Positions 25,637-34,463 are shown, counted from the first letter of the stretch. The stretch: DNA of 64,000 nucleotides from an uncultured Caldilineales bacterium (GCA_937907455.1 CALESQ010000071.1:1-64000); one strand, 5' to 3'. The notes: generated from the sequence alone by a model not told the origin. Program-made: numbers and translations.

Positions 25637-27223
25637 CTACACGCGGGCCATGCAAAATTCGGCCATGCCCAGCGCTTGAAAGCGCGGATTGGTAAGCAGC
25701 GCGGCGAAAACCGGGCCGGGGGCCGCGCGGTGCAGCAAATTGATGGCACTGTAGACTGTCTTGGCATGGACCGTGCCTTGCGTGCTCAAGCCCATCAACT
25801 GCGGTGCAAGTTCATCTACCAACTCTCGGATCGAAACATTCTGACGATAGGAACGGCGGCGCAAATCATCGGTAGCCGCAGCATCGGCCTCGGCTACAAT
25901 CATCGTTTCATCATAGTCACAGGCAATCGTGTGCTTTTGCATCTGAAATTTCAGATGGTTACCTTCCACCAGTGCCATGCGTACCCATTCGCGCTTAGAG
26001 CGATGCGGCTTCAAGTCAATAATGACTTCATTAGGTACATCGGTACGTTCCAGCACTATATAGCCGCCCACCGGAATGCCATGTTCTTCGTACCACTCGC
26101 CGAGGCCGCACACATAGCGCTCTTCCGGCACAACCCAGCCGGTGAAGCGCTTACCCCAGCGCCCATCCACAAAAGTAACCAGGCTACGCTTGCCATCGCG
26201 CACCGGGAAAAAGCTGGCTGTGCGGTCGCCCAGCGGCAGCGTGCCTGAACGGCGATGTGGATAGATCAGCGCCAGATCAACCTGGGTCAGGCGGACTGAG
26301 TTGGGGGTGCTGACATTGCTTTCGCCCCATTCGTCGTTGAGTGACCATTCCAGTTGCAGCAGCGGCACTGGCAGCACTGTGCGGTCGTAGCTTTCGGCTG
26401 TGTATTGCAGGCGGCGCGGCGCGGCGATGGCCTCTTCTGGCATCAAGCGTTCCAGATACCATTCGCGGCTTTCCACTCCAATATCCACAAAGCGTTCATC
26501 CTGGCTCAGGGCCAGGTCCATGGAAAAGGCAGCCAGTGCAGGTGCTACCTCGCGCGGTAGCCCTACCTGGGCCAGGATTTCGCCGGTGTTGAGTGGCTTG
26601 CCGCTGATATCAACCGCTGCTTCGGCAATGTTCACATGCCCTTCGTGAACATCGGCCAGCAATCCTGCCAGCGACCAATAGCGCCCCAGGTTGACAAATG
26701 GCGCAGGAGTGAGTGCCAGCAGCTGCTCGCGCAGGCGGTTGCGCAGTTCTCGTCCGTGGCGTTCCAGAATCTCCGTCGGGCCGGTGATGGCTTCGTTAGC
26801 CAGCCCGGCATCGCCCGGCGGCAGGTTGAGCTTGTGCGCGCTCTTCAGGCTGGCCGCAAAATAGCGTGGCTTTTCCGTCGGCTCCAGCGTCACAGCAAGT
26901 ACATCAAAATCGCCATGTTCCGGGTTTCTGCCGGGGCGGATCGCCTCGACCGTACCCGCGGCAAAGTCAAGATGCGGGAAAACCAGCGTTTGCCCGACCT
27001 GATAGCTGCTTTGCGGTTGATACACGGCCCCGCGCGCCAGCTCCCGGCGAATGCGTTGATCTTCGCGGCGGAAGCGCGCCTCCACCAGTGCCTGCACCAA
27101 ATCGCTTTCCAGCGCGGGGCGTTCCCGGTTTTGTAAATAGTCTTGCAAAAACTCACTGTCTTCCGCAACGAGTTTGAAGTCGGAAGCCCAGTAGGATGGG
27201 TTTTGACTGGGACGATAAGACAC
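25637..27223 (-). CDS. Large conserved protein of unknown function
   Basis: A 528-aa soluble protein without recognisable catalytic motifs. Visible stretches are YRPSQNPSYWASDFKLVAED at the N-terminus, GQTLVFPHLDFAAGTVEAIR (about 110-130), WGKRFTGWVVPEERYVCGLG (about 360-380) and a C-terminal RELVDELAPQLMGLSTQGTV. The middle is beta-rich. GTG at 27223 with GAGG 7 nt upstream is chosen; the open frame to 27439 runs through the promoter. It heads the two-gene unit with the CxxC protein and is divergent from the SH3 protein gene. I recall it only as a Chloroflexota-type conserved protein. A nucleic-acid-related role is possible from the C-terminal look of its partner, but that is a guess. Confidence 0.7.
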   Translation of the reverse strand: MSYRPSQNPSYWASDFKLVAEDSEFLQDYLQNRERPALESDLVQALVEARFRREDQRIRRELARGAVYQPQSSYQVGQTLVFPHLDFAAGTVEAIRPGRNPEHGDFDVLAVTLEPTEKPRYFAASLKSAHKLNLPPGDAGLANEAITGPTEILERHGRELRNRLREQLLALTPAPFVNLGRYWSLAGLLADVHEGHVNIAEAAVDISGKPLNTGEILAQVGLPREVAPALAAFSMDLALSQDERFVDIGVESREWYLERLMPEEAIAAPRRLQYTAESYDRTVLPVPLLQLEWSLNDEWGESNVSTPNSVRLTQVDLALIYPHRRSGTLPLGDRTASFFPVRDGKRSLVTFVDGRWGKRFTGWVVPEERYVCGLGEWYEEHGIPVGGYIVLERTDVPNEVIIDLKPHRSKREWVRMALVEGNHLKFQMQKHTIACDYDETMIVAEADAAATDDLRRRSYRQNVSIRELVDELAPQLMGLSTQGTVHAKTVYSAINLLHRAAPGPVFAALLTNPRFQALGMAEFCMARV

Positions 27224-27311
27224 GGTTATACCTCGATTAGGGCTGGGGCTTGCGCCGCTGCCCGCAGTGCAGTCTTTGGGGGGCGCAGAGCCAACAAAAA
27301 GTCGAAAGAAT

Positions 27312-27341
27312 ATTATACCTTGTCTGGCAGGGAAAGACCAA
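27312..27341 (-). promoter_or_regulatory. Promoter of the unknown two-gene operon
   Basis: On the - strand TTGGTC (27341-27336) and a perfect TATAAT (27317-27312) are 18 nt apart, about 90 nt before the GTG start. Confidence 0.55.
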
Positions 27342-27365
27342 ACCAGCCGGTCTTGCCTTGCTGAA

Positions 27366-27394
27366 TTGTCAGTCGCTTCAAAACACGCTATAAT
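27366..27394 (+). promoter_or_regulatory. Promoter of the SH3 protein-ligA operon
   Basis: TTGTCA (27366-27371), 17-nt spacer, perfect TATAAT (27389-27394); the start codon is 68 nt downstream. Back-to-back with the - strand promoter at 27312-27341. Confidence 0.7.
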
Positions 27395-27461
27395 CTTCCT
27401 TACCAGTTGCCAACGGGCAATTGCTGATTCTTCCTGCATATGCTTTTAATCTATCATTCCT

Positions 27462-28103
27462 ATGTCTGATCGTCCCACTGCTTCCTCGTCTGCCCAGTCC
27501 GAAGCCTTTGATGGCAAAATGGAATGGCTGTACGACACTTTGGATTCTACACCGGCGCAGCAGGGCAATCGTCCGCGGCGTGGCCTGCCGTGGGGCAGCC
27601 TGCTGCTGCTCTTTATCGGCTTGCTGCTGCTGGGGGCTGTTGCCTTTTTGCTGCTTGGACCTCCACTGCCTGGCGCAGTTACTCCCACGGCTACGCCTAC
27701 CCTCACCCCCACAGTGGCCTTGCCCACGCCGCAACCCACGGTGACGCCCTTTGTGCTGCCCACCGAGACTCCGGTGACGCTGCCCACCCCCAACGGCCCC
27801 TTCGCCGTGGGCGACCGTGTGGTGATCTCCAGCGCGGGGTATCAGGGGGTGCGCATGCGCGCCGGGGCCGGGCTGAGCTTTCTGACGCGCGGAGTTTACT
27901 ATGTGGGTAGCACGTTGTTCGTACTGCCGCCAGAGGATGTCACCGCGCCCTATCCGGTTCCCAGCGATGGCTACAACTGGTGGCGCGTGCGCGATGACAA
28001 AGATCTCAATGGCTGGGTGGCTGAGGTATTCCTGGAGCCTGCGCCCCTCCTTGCCCCCACGCCTGACGCCACAAACCCCACCACCGCCACCCTCGCGCCC
28101 TGA
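27462..28103 (+). CDS. Membrane-anchored SH3-like domain protein
   Basis: A 213-aa protein: cytoplasmic N-terminus of about 45 residues, one membrane helix (LPWGSLLLLFIGLLLLGAVA, about residues 43-62), a Thr/Pro-rich linker (TPTATPTLTPTVALPTPQPT), and an extracytoplasmic SH3-like domain (FAVGDRVVISSAGYQGVRMR, NWWRVR, LNGWVAEVFLEP). Probably a type II cell-surface protein binding peptidoglycan or another wall polymer. It is the first gene of a unit with ligA (17-nt gap), although a functional link is not evident. Confidence 0.75.
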   Translation: MSDRPTASSSAQSEAFDGKMEWLYDTLDSTPAQQGNRPRRGLPWGSLLLLFIGLLLLGAVAFLLLGPPLPGAVTPTATPTLTPTVALPTPQPTVTPFVLPTETPVTLPTPNGPFAVGDRVVISSAGYQGVRMRAGAGLSFLTRGVYYVGSTLFVLPPEDVTAPYPVPSDGYNWWRVRDDKDLNGWVAEVFLEPAPLLAPTPDATNPTTATLAP

Positions 28104-28120
28104 TTATCCCGGTTATCACC

Positions 28121-30154
28121 ATGTCTGATCTTGCCGGCCAAGCCCATCATCTGCGTGAGCTGCTGCATCGCTACAGCTATCGCTACTATGTGCTTGACGA
28201 CCCTGAGGTGAGCGATGCTCAGTACGACGCGCTCTTTCGCCAGCTTCAGCAGCTTGAAGCTGAATATCCCGCGCTGCGCAGCGCCGATTCGCCCACGCAG
28301 CGCGTAGGGGGCGCCGTTTCTGCGGCGTTTGTCAAGGTGCGTCACCCTGCCCCCATGCTCAGCCTGGGCAACGCCTTCAGTGCCGATGATTTGCATGCCT
28401 GGCGTGAACGCCTGCTGCGTTTGCTGCCTGATGAGGTGGGCCAAAGCCTGAGCTACGTGGTGGAGCCGAAGATTGATGGCCTCACGGTGGTGCTACACTA
28501 CACCGATGGTTTGTTTACTCTGGGAGCTACCCGCGGTGATGGCATCACCGGCGAGGACATCACTCATAACCTGCGCACAGTGCGTGACCTGCCGCTGCGC
28601 ATTCCGGTCGCTCTCAATCCTGCAGGGCGCGCTGCGCCCGCTCACCTGGTGGTGCGCGGCGAAGCCTACATGACCCTGGCCGATTTCGAGCGTTTCCGCA
28701 GCCAGCAAGCCGAGCAGGGCGGCAAGGTTTACGCCAACCCGCGCAACACCGCAGCCGGTGCCCTGCGCAATCTCGATTCTGCGGTCACCGCGGCCCGGCC
28801 TTTGCATGTGTGGGCTTATCAGATCGTTGAAATCAGCCCGTCGTGGGCGTCAGACAGCCAATGGCAGGCGCTGCAAACCTTGCGTGAGCTAGGTTTCCCC
28901 GTGGCCCCACAAAGCCGCCTGTTTAGCGATTTCACGGCGCTGGTTGAGTTTGTGACCGGCTGGCAGACTCAGCGCAGCACCCTGCCCTACGAGACCGACG
29001 GCCTTGTGATTAAGGTAGACAGCTTTGCCGTGCAGCAACGGCTGGGCTTTGTTGGCAAAGATCCGCGCTGGGCCGTGGCCTACAAGTATCCCAGCCAGGA
29101 GGCCGCCACCCGTCTGCTGGAGATTCGCGTGAACGTGGGACGCACCGGCACCATCAACCCGTATGCGGTGCTGGCCCCGGTGCAGGTGGGTGGTGTCACC
29201 GTGCAGCACGCCACCTTGCACAACTACGACTACGTGCGCGATAACGATATTCGCGTAGGTGACACCGTGCTGCTCAAGCGCGCCGGTGAGGTGATCCCTC
29301 AGGTTCTTGGCCCGGTCATTGAACTGCGCAGCGGCAACGAACAATTCTGGCAGATGCCAGAGCGCTGCCCGGCTTGCGGCGAGCCGGTGGTTCAGCCCGA
29401 AGGCGAGGTAGCCTACTACTGCACCAACTCAGCTTGTCCGGCGCAGTTGGTGCGCGGTTTGGAGCATTTCGTCAGCCGCGGGGCTATGGATATTGAAGGC
29501 TTCGGCATTCGTCAGGCCGAGCTGTTTGTAGAATTGGGCTATGTGCACGACCTGGCCGATGTGTTTGCCTTGCCGTGGGAGGCCATTGCTGCACTCGAAG
29601 GCTATGGCGAGCGCCGCGTGGCTAACCTGCAGGCCGCGGTGGAGGCTGCCAGGCAGCGCCCGTTGGCGCGCCTGCTTGCCGCCCTGGGCATTCGTGGTGT
29701 AGGCGGTGTGGTAGCGGAAGCACTGGCTCAGCATTTTGGCAGCCTTGCCGCGTTGATGGCTGCATCCGCGACTGAGTTGGAAGCTATCCCCGGCATAGGC
29801 CCCAGGCTGGCCGCAGCAATACAGGATTGGTTTAGCCATCAACCTAACCGCGCGGTGGTCGCCAAGCTGGCCGCCGCAGGCGTGCAGTTGGCCGATACCC
29901 CCACCGCGTCCGTGGCCGGTCCTCAGCCCCTGGCTGGGCAAACCTGGGTGATTACCGGAACCTTGCCCACGCTCAGCCGTGAGGCCGCTGCTGCCCTGAT
30001 CAAAGCTCATGGCGGCAAGGTTGCCGGATCGGTCAGCAGCAAAACCACTTATTTGCTGGCCGGTGACAAGGCTGGCAGCAAGCTGGATGCCGCTCAGAAG
30101 CTGGGTGTACCGGTGGTAGATGAGGCCGCCTTGCAGCAGATGATCGCAGCCTAA
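28121..30154 (+). CDS. ligA: NAD+-dependent DNA ligase LigA
   Basis: Seals nicks in duplex DNA using NAD+ during replication and repair; 677 aa, normal length. The Ia domain (HLRELLHRYSYRYYVLDDPE) binds NMN. The adenylation site is KIDG with Lys117. The OB fold follows at about 320-400, a four-Cys zinc finger (CPACGEP...CTNSACPAQ, about 416-440), helix-hairpin-helix motifs (LAALGIRGVGG, AIPGIGPRLA), and a C-terminal BRCT domain (QTWVITGTLPTLSREAA, from about 603). All parts are intact. Confidence 0.97.
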   Translation: MSDLAGQAHHLRELLHRYSYRYYVLDDPEVSDAQYDALFRQLQQLEAEYPALRSADSPTQRVGGAVSAAFVKVRHPAPMLSLGNAFSADDLHAWRERLLRLLPDEVGQSLSYVVEPKIDGLTVVLHYTDGLFTLGATRGDGITGEDITHNLRTVRDLPLRIPVALNPAGRAAPAHLVVRGEAYMTLADFERFRSQQAEQGGKVYANPRNTAAGALRNLDSAVTAARPLHVWAYQIVEISPSWASDSQWQALQTLRELGFPVAPQSRLFSDFTALVEFVTGWQTQRSTLPYETDGLVIKVDSFAVQQRLGFVGKDPRWAVAYKYPSQEAATRLLEIRVNVGRTGTINPYAVLAPVQVGGVTVQHATLHNYDYVRDNDIRVGDTVLLKRAGEVIPQVLGPVIELRSGNEQFWQMPERCPACGEPVVQPEGEVAYYCTNSACPAQLVRGLEHFVSRGAMDIEGFGIRQAELFVELGYVHDLADVFALPWEAIAALEGYGERRVANLQAAVEAARQRPLARLLAALGIRGVGGVVAEALAQHFGSLAALMAASATELEAIPGIGPRLAAAIQDWFSHQPNRAVVAKLAAAGVQLADTPTASVAGPQPLAGQTWVITGTLPTLSREAAAALIKAHGGKVAGSVSSKTTYLLAGDKAGSKLDAAQKLGVPVVDEAALQQMIAA

Positions 30155-30426
30155 GCGGCCCTGCATCAACACGTTGCCCTTGCCGCCCCTCTGCGCGGTG
30201 AGGGGTGGGGGTGAGAGTCTGGATCATCGTCTCTTAATGACAAAACTGTAAGAAAGCGCTGGGCCAACGATTGCCCAGGCTTGTAGCTCTTCTTTGTGGT
30301 TAAAAACCGCATGAAATACATTTAGTTTGCTAAACCAAGCGTGTTTTTATCTGATTTGTGGATGTTGCTTGACGGTCGCGTCACCTTCTGCTTGCAAGTT
30401 TGTAATCAAACTGTTGGCTAACAAGC

Positions 30427-30455
30427 TTGACAAATCTGCACGCGAATGTTACTAT
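30427..30455 (+). promoter_or_regulatory. Upstream promoter of the dockerin-like protein gene
   Basis: Perfect TTGACA (30427-30432), 17-nt spacer, TACTAT (30450-30455). About 255 nt before the start codon. Confidence 0.55.
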
Positions 30456-30584
30456 TTCATCGAATGTTCGGACTGAAATTCGGCTTGCTGCTGTGAGCCA
30501 ATTTCAGAATTGGGCGACTTTATTATCATAGCGTCTACCTGCCGATGCTGGATTTCATGGAATGCAATGAAATCGAATTGGCGT

Positions 30585-30613
30585 TTGGCTTTTCAAAGTG
30601 CCTGTGTTATAAT
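30585..30613 (+). promoter_or_regulatory. Proximal promoter of the dockerin-like protein gene
   Basis: TTGGCT (30585-30590), 17-nt spacer, perfect TATAAT (30608-30613). The leader to the ATG at 30710 is about 90 nt. Confidence 0.65.
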
Positions 30614-30709
30614 CGCCCGACTTTACTGATTGTTTTGATTTGGAAGCCATTTCTGTTGGTTCTACCTTACCAGATGTCCTGGAAGTTGTACGTTTTGGAG
30701 GCATACCTA

Positions 30710-31474
30710 ATGAAACGAAGCAAGATCATGCGTCGCCTGAGTCTCGTGGCTGTTCTGGCCATTGCGGTGGCTTTGGTAGCGGGCGCGCCCGTGTCGTTGG
30801 CCAATCCGCAGGCTGGCAGCATCTCCACCGGCAGCGGTGTGCAGGTGTGGAACGGCCACAACTGTCCTGCCAATGTTCCGCTGAATATCGCAGGACTGAG
30901 CGCCGGACTCGGTGGCTATGAGACCAAATTGAGCTGGCCCGCCGGGCGTTTCGACAACACCGCGGCCAACGTTGGCATCACCCTCACCAGCTATCTGGCG
31001 GTGAATGGCCGCACCAATTCTGCCGCGGGTGGTACGCCTGCGCTGAAGTCGGTGGCGGGTGATACGGTAAAATTTGGTGACTACTCCTGGGGCACAGGCA
31101 ACCCGGCCGGCAATATGGCCGATGGGCAACTGGCTACCGTAGCCATCAAGCCTACTGCCACCTGTGGCACGGCCGCCCTCGCCCTCTCCGAAACGCAGTT
31201 GGCCGATGTCAGCGGCACGGTGATCGCCCTTACCGGTGAAACGGGTAGCTCAGTGAGCGTTTTCAGCCGCTATGATATCACTGGCGGCGGGCCTCTGATC
31301 AGCTCTGCAGATGTGAACGCTGTTTTGGCTAAGATTAACCAAGCGGTAGGTGGGACGTGTGGAGTGAATTATCGCTATGATGCTTCACTTGGCGGCCCTC
31401 TTATCAGTTCTAGTGATGTTAATGCTGTTCTGGCAAAACTCAATCAGTCTACAACCGCAGTGTGTGTAAACTAA
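30710..31474 (+). CDS. Secreted cohesin-like protein with C-terminal dockerin-like repeats
   Basis: A 254-aa exported protein. Residues 1-31 are a signal peptide (SLVAVLAIAVALVAGAPVSLA). A beta-rich domain of about 140 residues follows (VPLNIAGLSAGLGGYETKLS, LATVAIKP), similar in pattern to cohesin-type modules. The C-terminus has two near-identical segments, RYDITGGGPLISSADVNAVL and RYDASLGGPLISSSDVNAVL, resembling the paired Ca2+-binding segments of type I dockerins but with altered loops. GGAGG 9 nt before the ATG at 30710 sets the start; the earlier frame from 30545 covers the promoter. The cohesin-domain protein two genes on is a candidate partner. Not linked to cellulase genes here. Confidence 0.7.
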   Translation: MKRSKIMRRLSLVAVLAIAVALVAGAPVSLANPQAGSISTGSGVQVWNGHNCPANVPLNIAGLSAGLGGYETKLSWPAGRFDNTAANVGITLTSYLAVNGRTNSAAGGTPALKSVAGDTVKFGDYSWGTGNPAGNMADGQLATVAIKPTATCGTAALALSETQLADVSGTVIALTGETGSSVSVFSRYDITGGGPLISSADVNAVLAKINQAVGGTCGVNYRYDASLGGPLISSSDVNAVLAKLNQSTTAVCVN

Positions 31475-31561
31475 TAGCTTCTTGATTTTTGCATTGCGTA
31501 GAGTTACCAGATTTACATCATTAACCCTTGATGTGCTGAATCTTACCCGAAAGGATATATT

Positions 31562-32281
31562 ATGAAACGACAGGTATTGGTTTTCACCTTAGTAATTGCG
31601 GCTTTGACGATCCTTGTCACATCTGTATCTGCTGCTCCCAGTGCTCCCGGAACTCCGACATTGCGTTGGGTGACAACAAGTGCTACTACCGCTGAACTTT
31701 ATGCAGATGGTATTGTAAATGGCGGTGGCACGGCGAACAATGGCGCTATTTCTTGGGATATCTATTTCAGATTTCCTAGTTCTGTGGCTGCTCCTTACCC
31801 TGGCATTACCGCCGTTGCGGGTCCAGTGTGGACAGCTTTGAATTGTGGTTTTGATGCAACGATAGATGATGATAACCCTAGTGACCCCGGAGCTACGGGA
31901 CATCGCGGCGTGTTTATCAATGGCGTCTGTAGATCATCCTTTCCTGCCGGCAGTGTGACTGGCAGCAATGTGTTGCTAGCCACACTGACATTCACTTCTT
32001 GTCCTACCACCGGTTTTATCATGGATCTGGACAGTGGTGATGATGTGTGGGGTGTTCCTGTTGCTCAAATTGTTGATCGCAGCAACGATTCCTATTTCTT
32101 CGCTGACTCCGATCTGACCGATGGCGCTGCCCTGTGCATGCCCACCGCCGTGACGATGTCCGGCATGGAAGCTGCCACCAACAATGCAGCCCCCTTCGCT
32201 GCTGCTTCCTGGCCTATGCTGGCCGGTTTGGGTGCAGTCGCTGCCGGTGGTGTCTACGCTTTGGCCCGCCGCAAGCGCTAA
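31562..32281 (+). CDS. Secreted cell-surface protein with C-terminal membrane anchor
   Basis: A 239-aa exported protein: signal peptide at residues 1-24 (VLVFTLVIAALTILVTSVSA), a beta-rich extracellular region with Asp-rich loops (DATIDDDNPSDPG, MDLDSGDDVWGV) and two or three Cys pairs, then a C-terminal helix (WPMLAGLGAVAAGGVYALA) ending in RRKR. This tripartite tail looks like a sorting or retention signal, without an LPxTG motif. AAAGGATATATT precedes the ATG. Fold may be cohesin-like but this is uncertain. Codon use is slightly less GC-rich than the neighbours. Ends at a strong terminator. Confidence 0.65.
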   Translation: MKRQVLVFTLVIAALTILVTSVSAAPSAPGTPTLRWVTTSATTAELYADGIVNGGGTANNGAISWDIYFRFPSSVAAPYPGITAVAGPVWTALNCGFDATIDDDNPSDPGATGHRGVFINGVCRSSFPAGSVTGSNVLLATLTFTSCPTTGFIMDLDSGDDVWGVPVAQIVDRSNDSYFFADSDLTDGAALCMPTAVTMSGMEAATNNAAPFAAASWPMLAGLGAVAAGGVYALARRKR

Positions 32282-32304
32282 CCTTTTCTCAATGCCTCCT
32301 AACT

Positions 32305-32340
32305 CAGGGGCAGCCCATCGGCTGCCCCTGTTTGTATTTT
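32305..32340 (+). terminator. Rho-independent terminator
   Basis: Perfect 11-bp stem CAGGGGCAGCC/GGCTGCCCCTG with loop CATC, followed by TTTGTATTTT. It ends the transcript of the two preceding secreted-protein genes. Confidence 0.85.
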
Positions 32341-32368
32341 ACCCACCTGTCCTTATTCGGAGCTTTGT

Positions 32369-33037
32369 ATGCGCGCAATTCGCTTTGCCCTGCCTGTGTT
32401 GCTCTTGCTGTTGGCGTTGACCCCTGTGCTGGCCCAGGATGCGGCCACGGTGACGTTGCAGCCGGTGGCCTTTGTACCCGTGGAGGGCGAAACCTTCACC
32501 ACGGATGTTGCCGTGGAAAACACGGCTGACCTGCTTGGCTTTCAGTTTGATATTACCTTTGATCCCACAGCCTTTGCTGTGGATAAAATTGATCTTGGCC
32601 CCTTCCTTGCCGCCACAGGGCGCAGCGCACAGCCGCTCGGCCCTGACCTGCGGGAGGCTGCTACCGGGCGCATCGTTTATGGCGGCTTCACCCTCGGCTC
32701 ACCTGAGCAAGCGGGTGCAGCTGGCTCTGGCGTGCTGGCTACCATCACTTGGCGCGTGCTGAAGTCTACCGATTTCAACGCCACGCTGAGTCGTATTCAG
32801 TTGGCCGGTCCCGGCGGCAAGCCGCTGCCCGGCTCTGATACCACCGCGGTATCCGCGGCTCCGCAAGCACCGGTGGCTGAGGCTACTGCTGCGCCCGTCG
32901 CCATTCCTACGGTGGTGCCTGGGGCCAGTCCGGCGCAGGGGGGCCTGGCATTGCCGCTGTTGGTCGGCGGGGTGTTCCTGGTTGGTGTGGTAGCGGTCTT
33001 TTTGCTCTTTAGCCGCAACAAATCCCCGCGGGCATAG
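32369..33037 (+). CDS. Cohesin-domain surface protein with C-terminal membrane anchor
   Basis: A 222-aa exported protein: signal peptide (ALPVLLLLLALTPVLAQ, about residues 6-23), a cohesin-type domain (about 30-155) with the diagnostic strands FTTDVAVENTADLLGFQFDI and FDPTAFAVDKIDLGPFL, then GSGVLATITWRVL, an Ala/Pro linker, and a C-terminal helix (LALPLLVGGVFLVGVVAVFL) with a basic tail RNKSPRA. It would display a cohesin on the outer face. A dockerin-like protein is encoded 1.7 kb upstream. It lies 12 nt before coaBC, so the two are co-transcribed. Confidence 0.75.
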   Translation: MRAIRFALPVLLLLLALTPVLAQDAATVTLQPVAFVPVEGETFTTDVAVENTADLLGFQFDITFDPTAFAVDKIDLGPFLAATGRSAQPLGPDLREAATGRIVYGGFTLGSPEQAGAAGSGVLATITWRVLKSTDFNATLSRIQLAGPGGKPLPGSDTTAVSAAPQAPVAEATAAPVAIPTVVPGASPAQGGLALPLLVGGVFLVGVVAVFLLFSRNKSPRA

Positions 33038-33049
33038 GAGAACAGCGCT

Positions 33050-34303
33050 GTGGAAAGCACCGGCAACGTGCGCGTTCTGCGCGGTAAAAACATCCTTCTC
33101 GGCGTCACCGGCGGTATTGCAGCTTACAAGGCGGTGACAGTAGCCAGCCGTCTGGTGCAGGCCGGTGCCGTGGTGGATGTATTGCTTAGCGAAGCCGCTC
33201 AGAAATTCGTTACCCCACTCACCTTCTCCGCTATCACTGGCCGCCCGGTTACCACCGACTTGTGGGCCGCGGGCAGCGGGCAGATCATGCATGTAGCCCT
33301 GGCACGCGAGGCCGACTTGTTTTTGGTGGCTCCGGCTACCGCCAACACCATTGCCAAGCTGGCTCTGGGCTTGGCCGATGATGCCCTCAGCGCTACTGCC
33401 CTCGCCAGCCGCGGCCCGCTGCTGCTGGCTCCTGCTATGGAAACCGGCATGTGGCTCAACCCGGCTACTCAGGCCCACATGGAAACGCTTGTCAGCCGCG
33501 GGGCTTTTGTCGTCGGACCGATGCAGGGACGGCTGGCTTCAGGCGCCGTAGGTATGGGGCGCATGGCTGAGCCGCCGCAAATCATCGAGATGACGCGCAA
33601 GGTGCTGGGCCGTAACGGCTCACTGGCTGGTGTGCATGTGGTGATCACTGCTGGCGGCACGCAGGAGCCGATTGATCCGGTGCGCTTTGTCAGCAATCGC
33701 TCTACCGGCAAAATGGGTATTGCTTTGGCCGTTTCGGCGCGTGATTTCGGTGCCCAGGTGACGGTGATCCATTCGCCGCTGCAAGTGCCTATCCCCTTCG
33801 GAGTTCATGGCGTGCCGGTGAAAACCGCGCTGGAAATGCGCGACGCCACTTTTGACTTGCTGCCGCGTACCGATGTACTCATTGGTGCGGCTGCAGTGGC
33901 CGATTATCGCCCTGCTGTGGTAGCTGAGCAGAAAATCAAAAAGCAAAGCGGCAGTTTGCCCCTGGAACTGGTGCGCAACCCTGATATTCTGGCAGAGATT
34001 GGCGCGCAGCGCGCGGCAAGCGGATATCCCAGGGTGATGATTGGGTTTGCTGCTGAAACCCAGGACTTGCTGACTAACGGCAAGCACAAGCTGGAGGCCA
34101 AAAAGCTCGATCTGATCCTGGTAAACGACGTATCAGCTCCGCACAGCGGTTTTGGCACCGAAACCAACCAGGTGACTTTGCTCGACAAATGGGGAGATGT
34201 GCTGCCGTGGCCGCTTCTCAGCAAGGAAGAGGTGGCGGATCGGCTGATGGTCTGGGTAGCACGGCGCATTCAGGGCGCCGGGCTGGCCGATCTCGGCGAT
34301 TAA
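33050..34303 (+). CDS. coaBC: Bifunctional phosphopantothenoylcysteine decarboxylase/phosphopantothenate-cysteine ligase (CoaBC)
   Basis: Two-domain coenzyme A biosynthesis enzyme of 417 aa. The N-terminal FMN-binding CoaC domain (GVTGGIAAYKAV at about residues 17-28) decarboxylates phosphopantothenoylcysteine; the C-terminal CoaB domain (VVITAGGTQEPIDPVRFVSN, from about 195) joins phosphopantothenate to cysteine. Two classical CoaC positions differ: PAMNxxMW reads PAMETGMW, and the Cys of the LACGxxGxGRM segment is Ser (LASGAVGMGRM). Similar variants occur in other lineages as I recall, so activity is not necessarily lost. GTG start with AGGAG upstream. Confidence 0.92.
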   Translation: MESTGNVRVLRGKNILLGVTGGIAAYKAVTVASRLVQAGAVVDVLLSEAAQKFVTPLTFSAITGRPVTTDLWAAGSGQIMHVALAREADLFLVAPATANTIAKLALGLADDALSATALASRGPLLLAPAMETGMWLNPATQAHMETLVSRGAFVVGPMQGRLASGAVGMGRMAEPPQIIEMTRKVLGRNGSLAGVHVVITAGGTQEPIDPVRFVSNRSTGKMGIALAVSARDFGAQVTVIHSPLQVPIPFGVHGVPVKTALEMRDATFDLLPRTDVLIGAAAVADYRPAVVAEQKIKKQSGSLPLELVRNPDILAEIGAQRAASGYPRVMIGFAAETQDLLTNGKHKLEAKKLDLILVNDVSAPHSGFGTETNQVTLLDKWGDVLPWPLLSKEEVADRLMVWVARRIQGAGLADLGD

Positions 34304-34322
34304 CCGGACAGTTTTGACAAAC

Positions 34323-34359
34323 AAAGCCCCGCTGGGTTGAAACCACAGCGGGGCTTTTT
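34323..34359 (+). terminator. Rho-independent terminator after coaBC
   Basis: AAAGCCCCGCTG (34323-34334) and CAGCGGGGCTTT (34346-34357), with inner GGTT/AACC pairing, then a T-run. Nearly symmetric, so it may also stop - strand transcripts. Confidence 0.85.
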
Positions 34360-34463
34360 CGTTGGCAGGATCTATTAGTGACGGCGATGCTGCATCAAGG
34401 GTACGGCGCGGCCTCTCTCAGTGATTAGCCAGCCAGGCATTCGATCGCGCTACTGATTATGGC

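Larger units (their letters stand above)
30155..30709. other. 555-nt AT-richer regulatory spacer
   Basis: No gene. It holds a hairpin without T-run at about 30186-30205 (CCCCTC..GAGGGG), two sigma70-like promoters (30427-30455 and 30585-30613), and an imperfect inverted repeat CTGAAATTCGGC/GCCAATTTCAG at 30473-30507 between them. The base composition is clearly lower in GC than the surrounding genes. Confidence 0.6.

Noticed and set aside
30186..30205. Terminator after ligA
   Set aside because: CCCCTC..GAGGGG forms a stem, but no T-run follows on either strand.
30710..33037. Cellulosome scaffoldin locus
   Set aside because: Only single cohesin-like and dockerin-like modules are present, with no cellulose-binding domains or glycoside hydrolases beside them.
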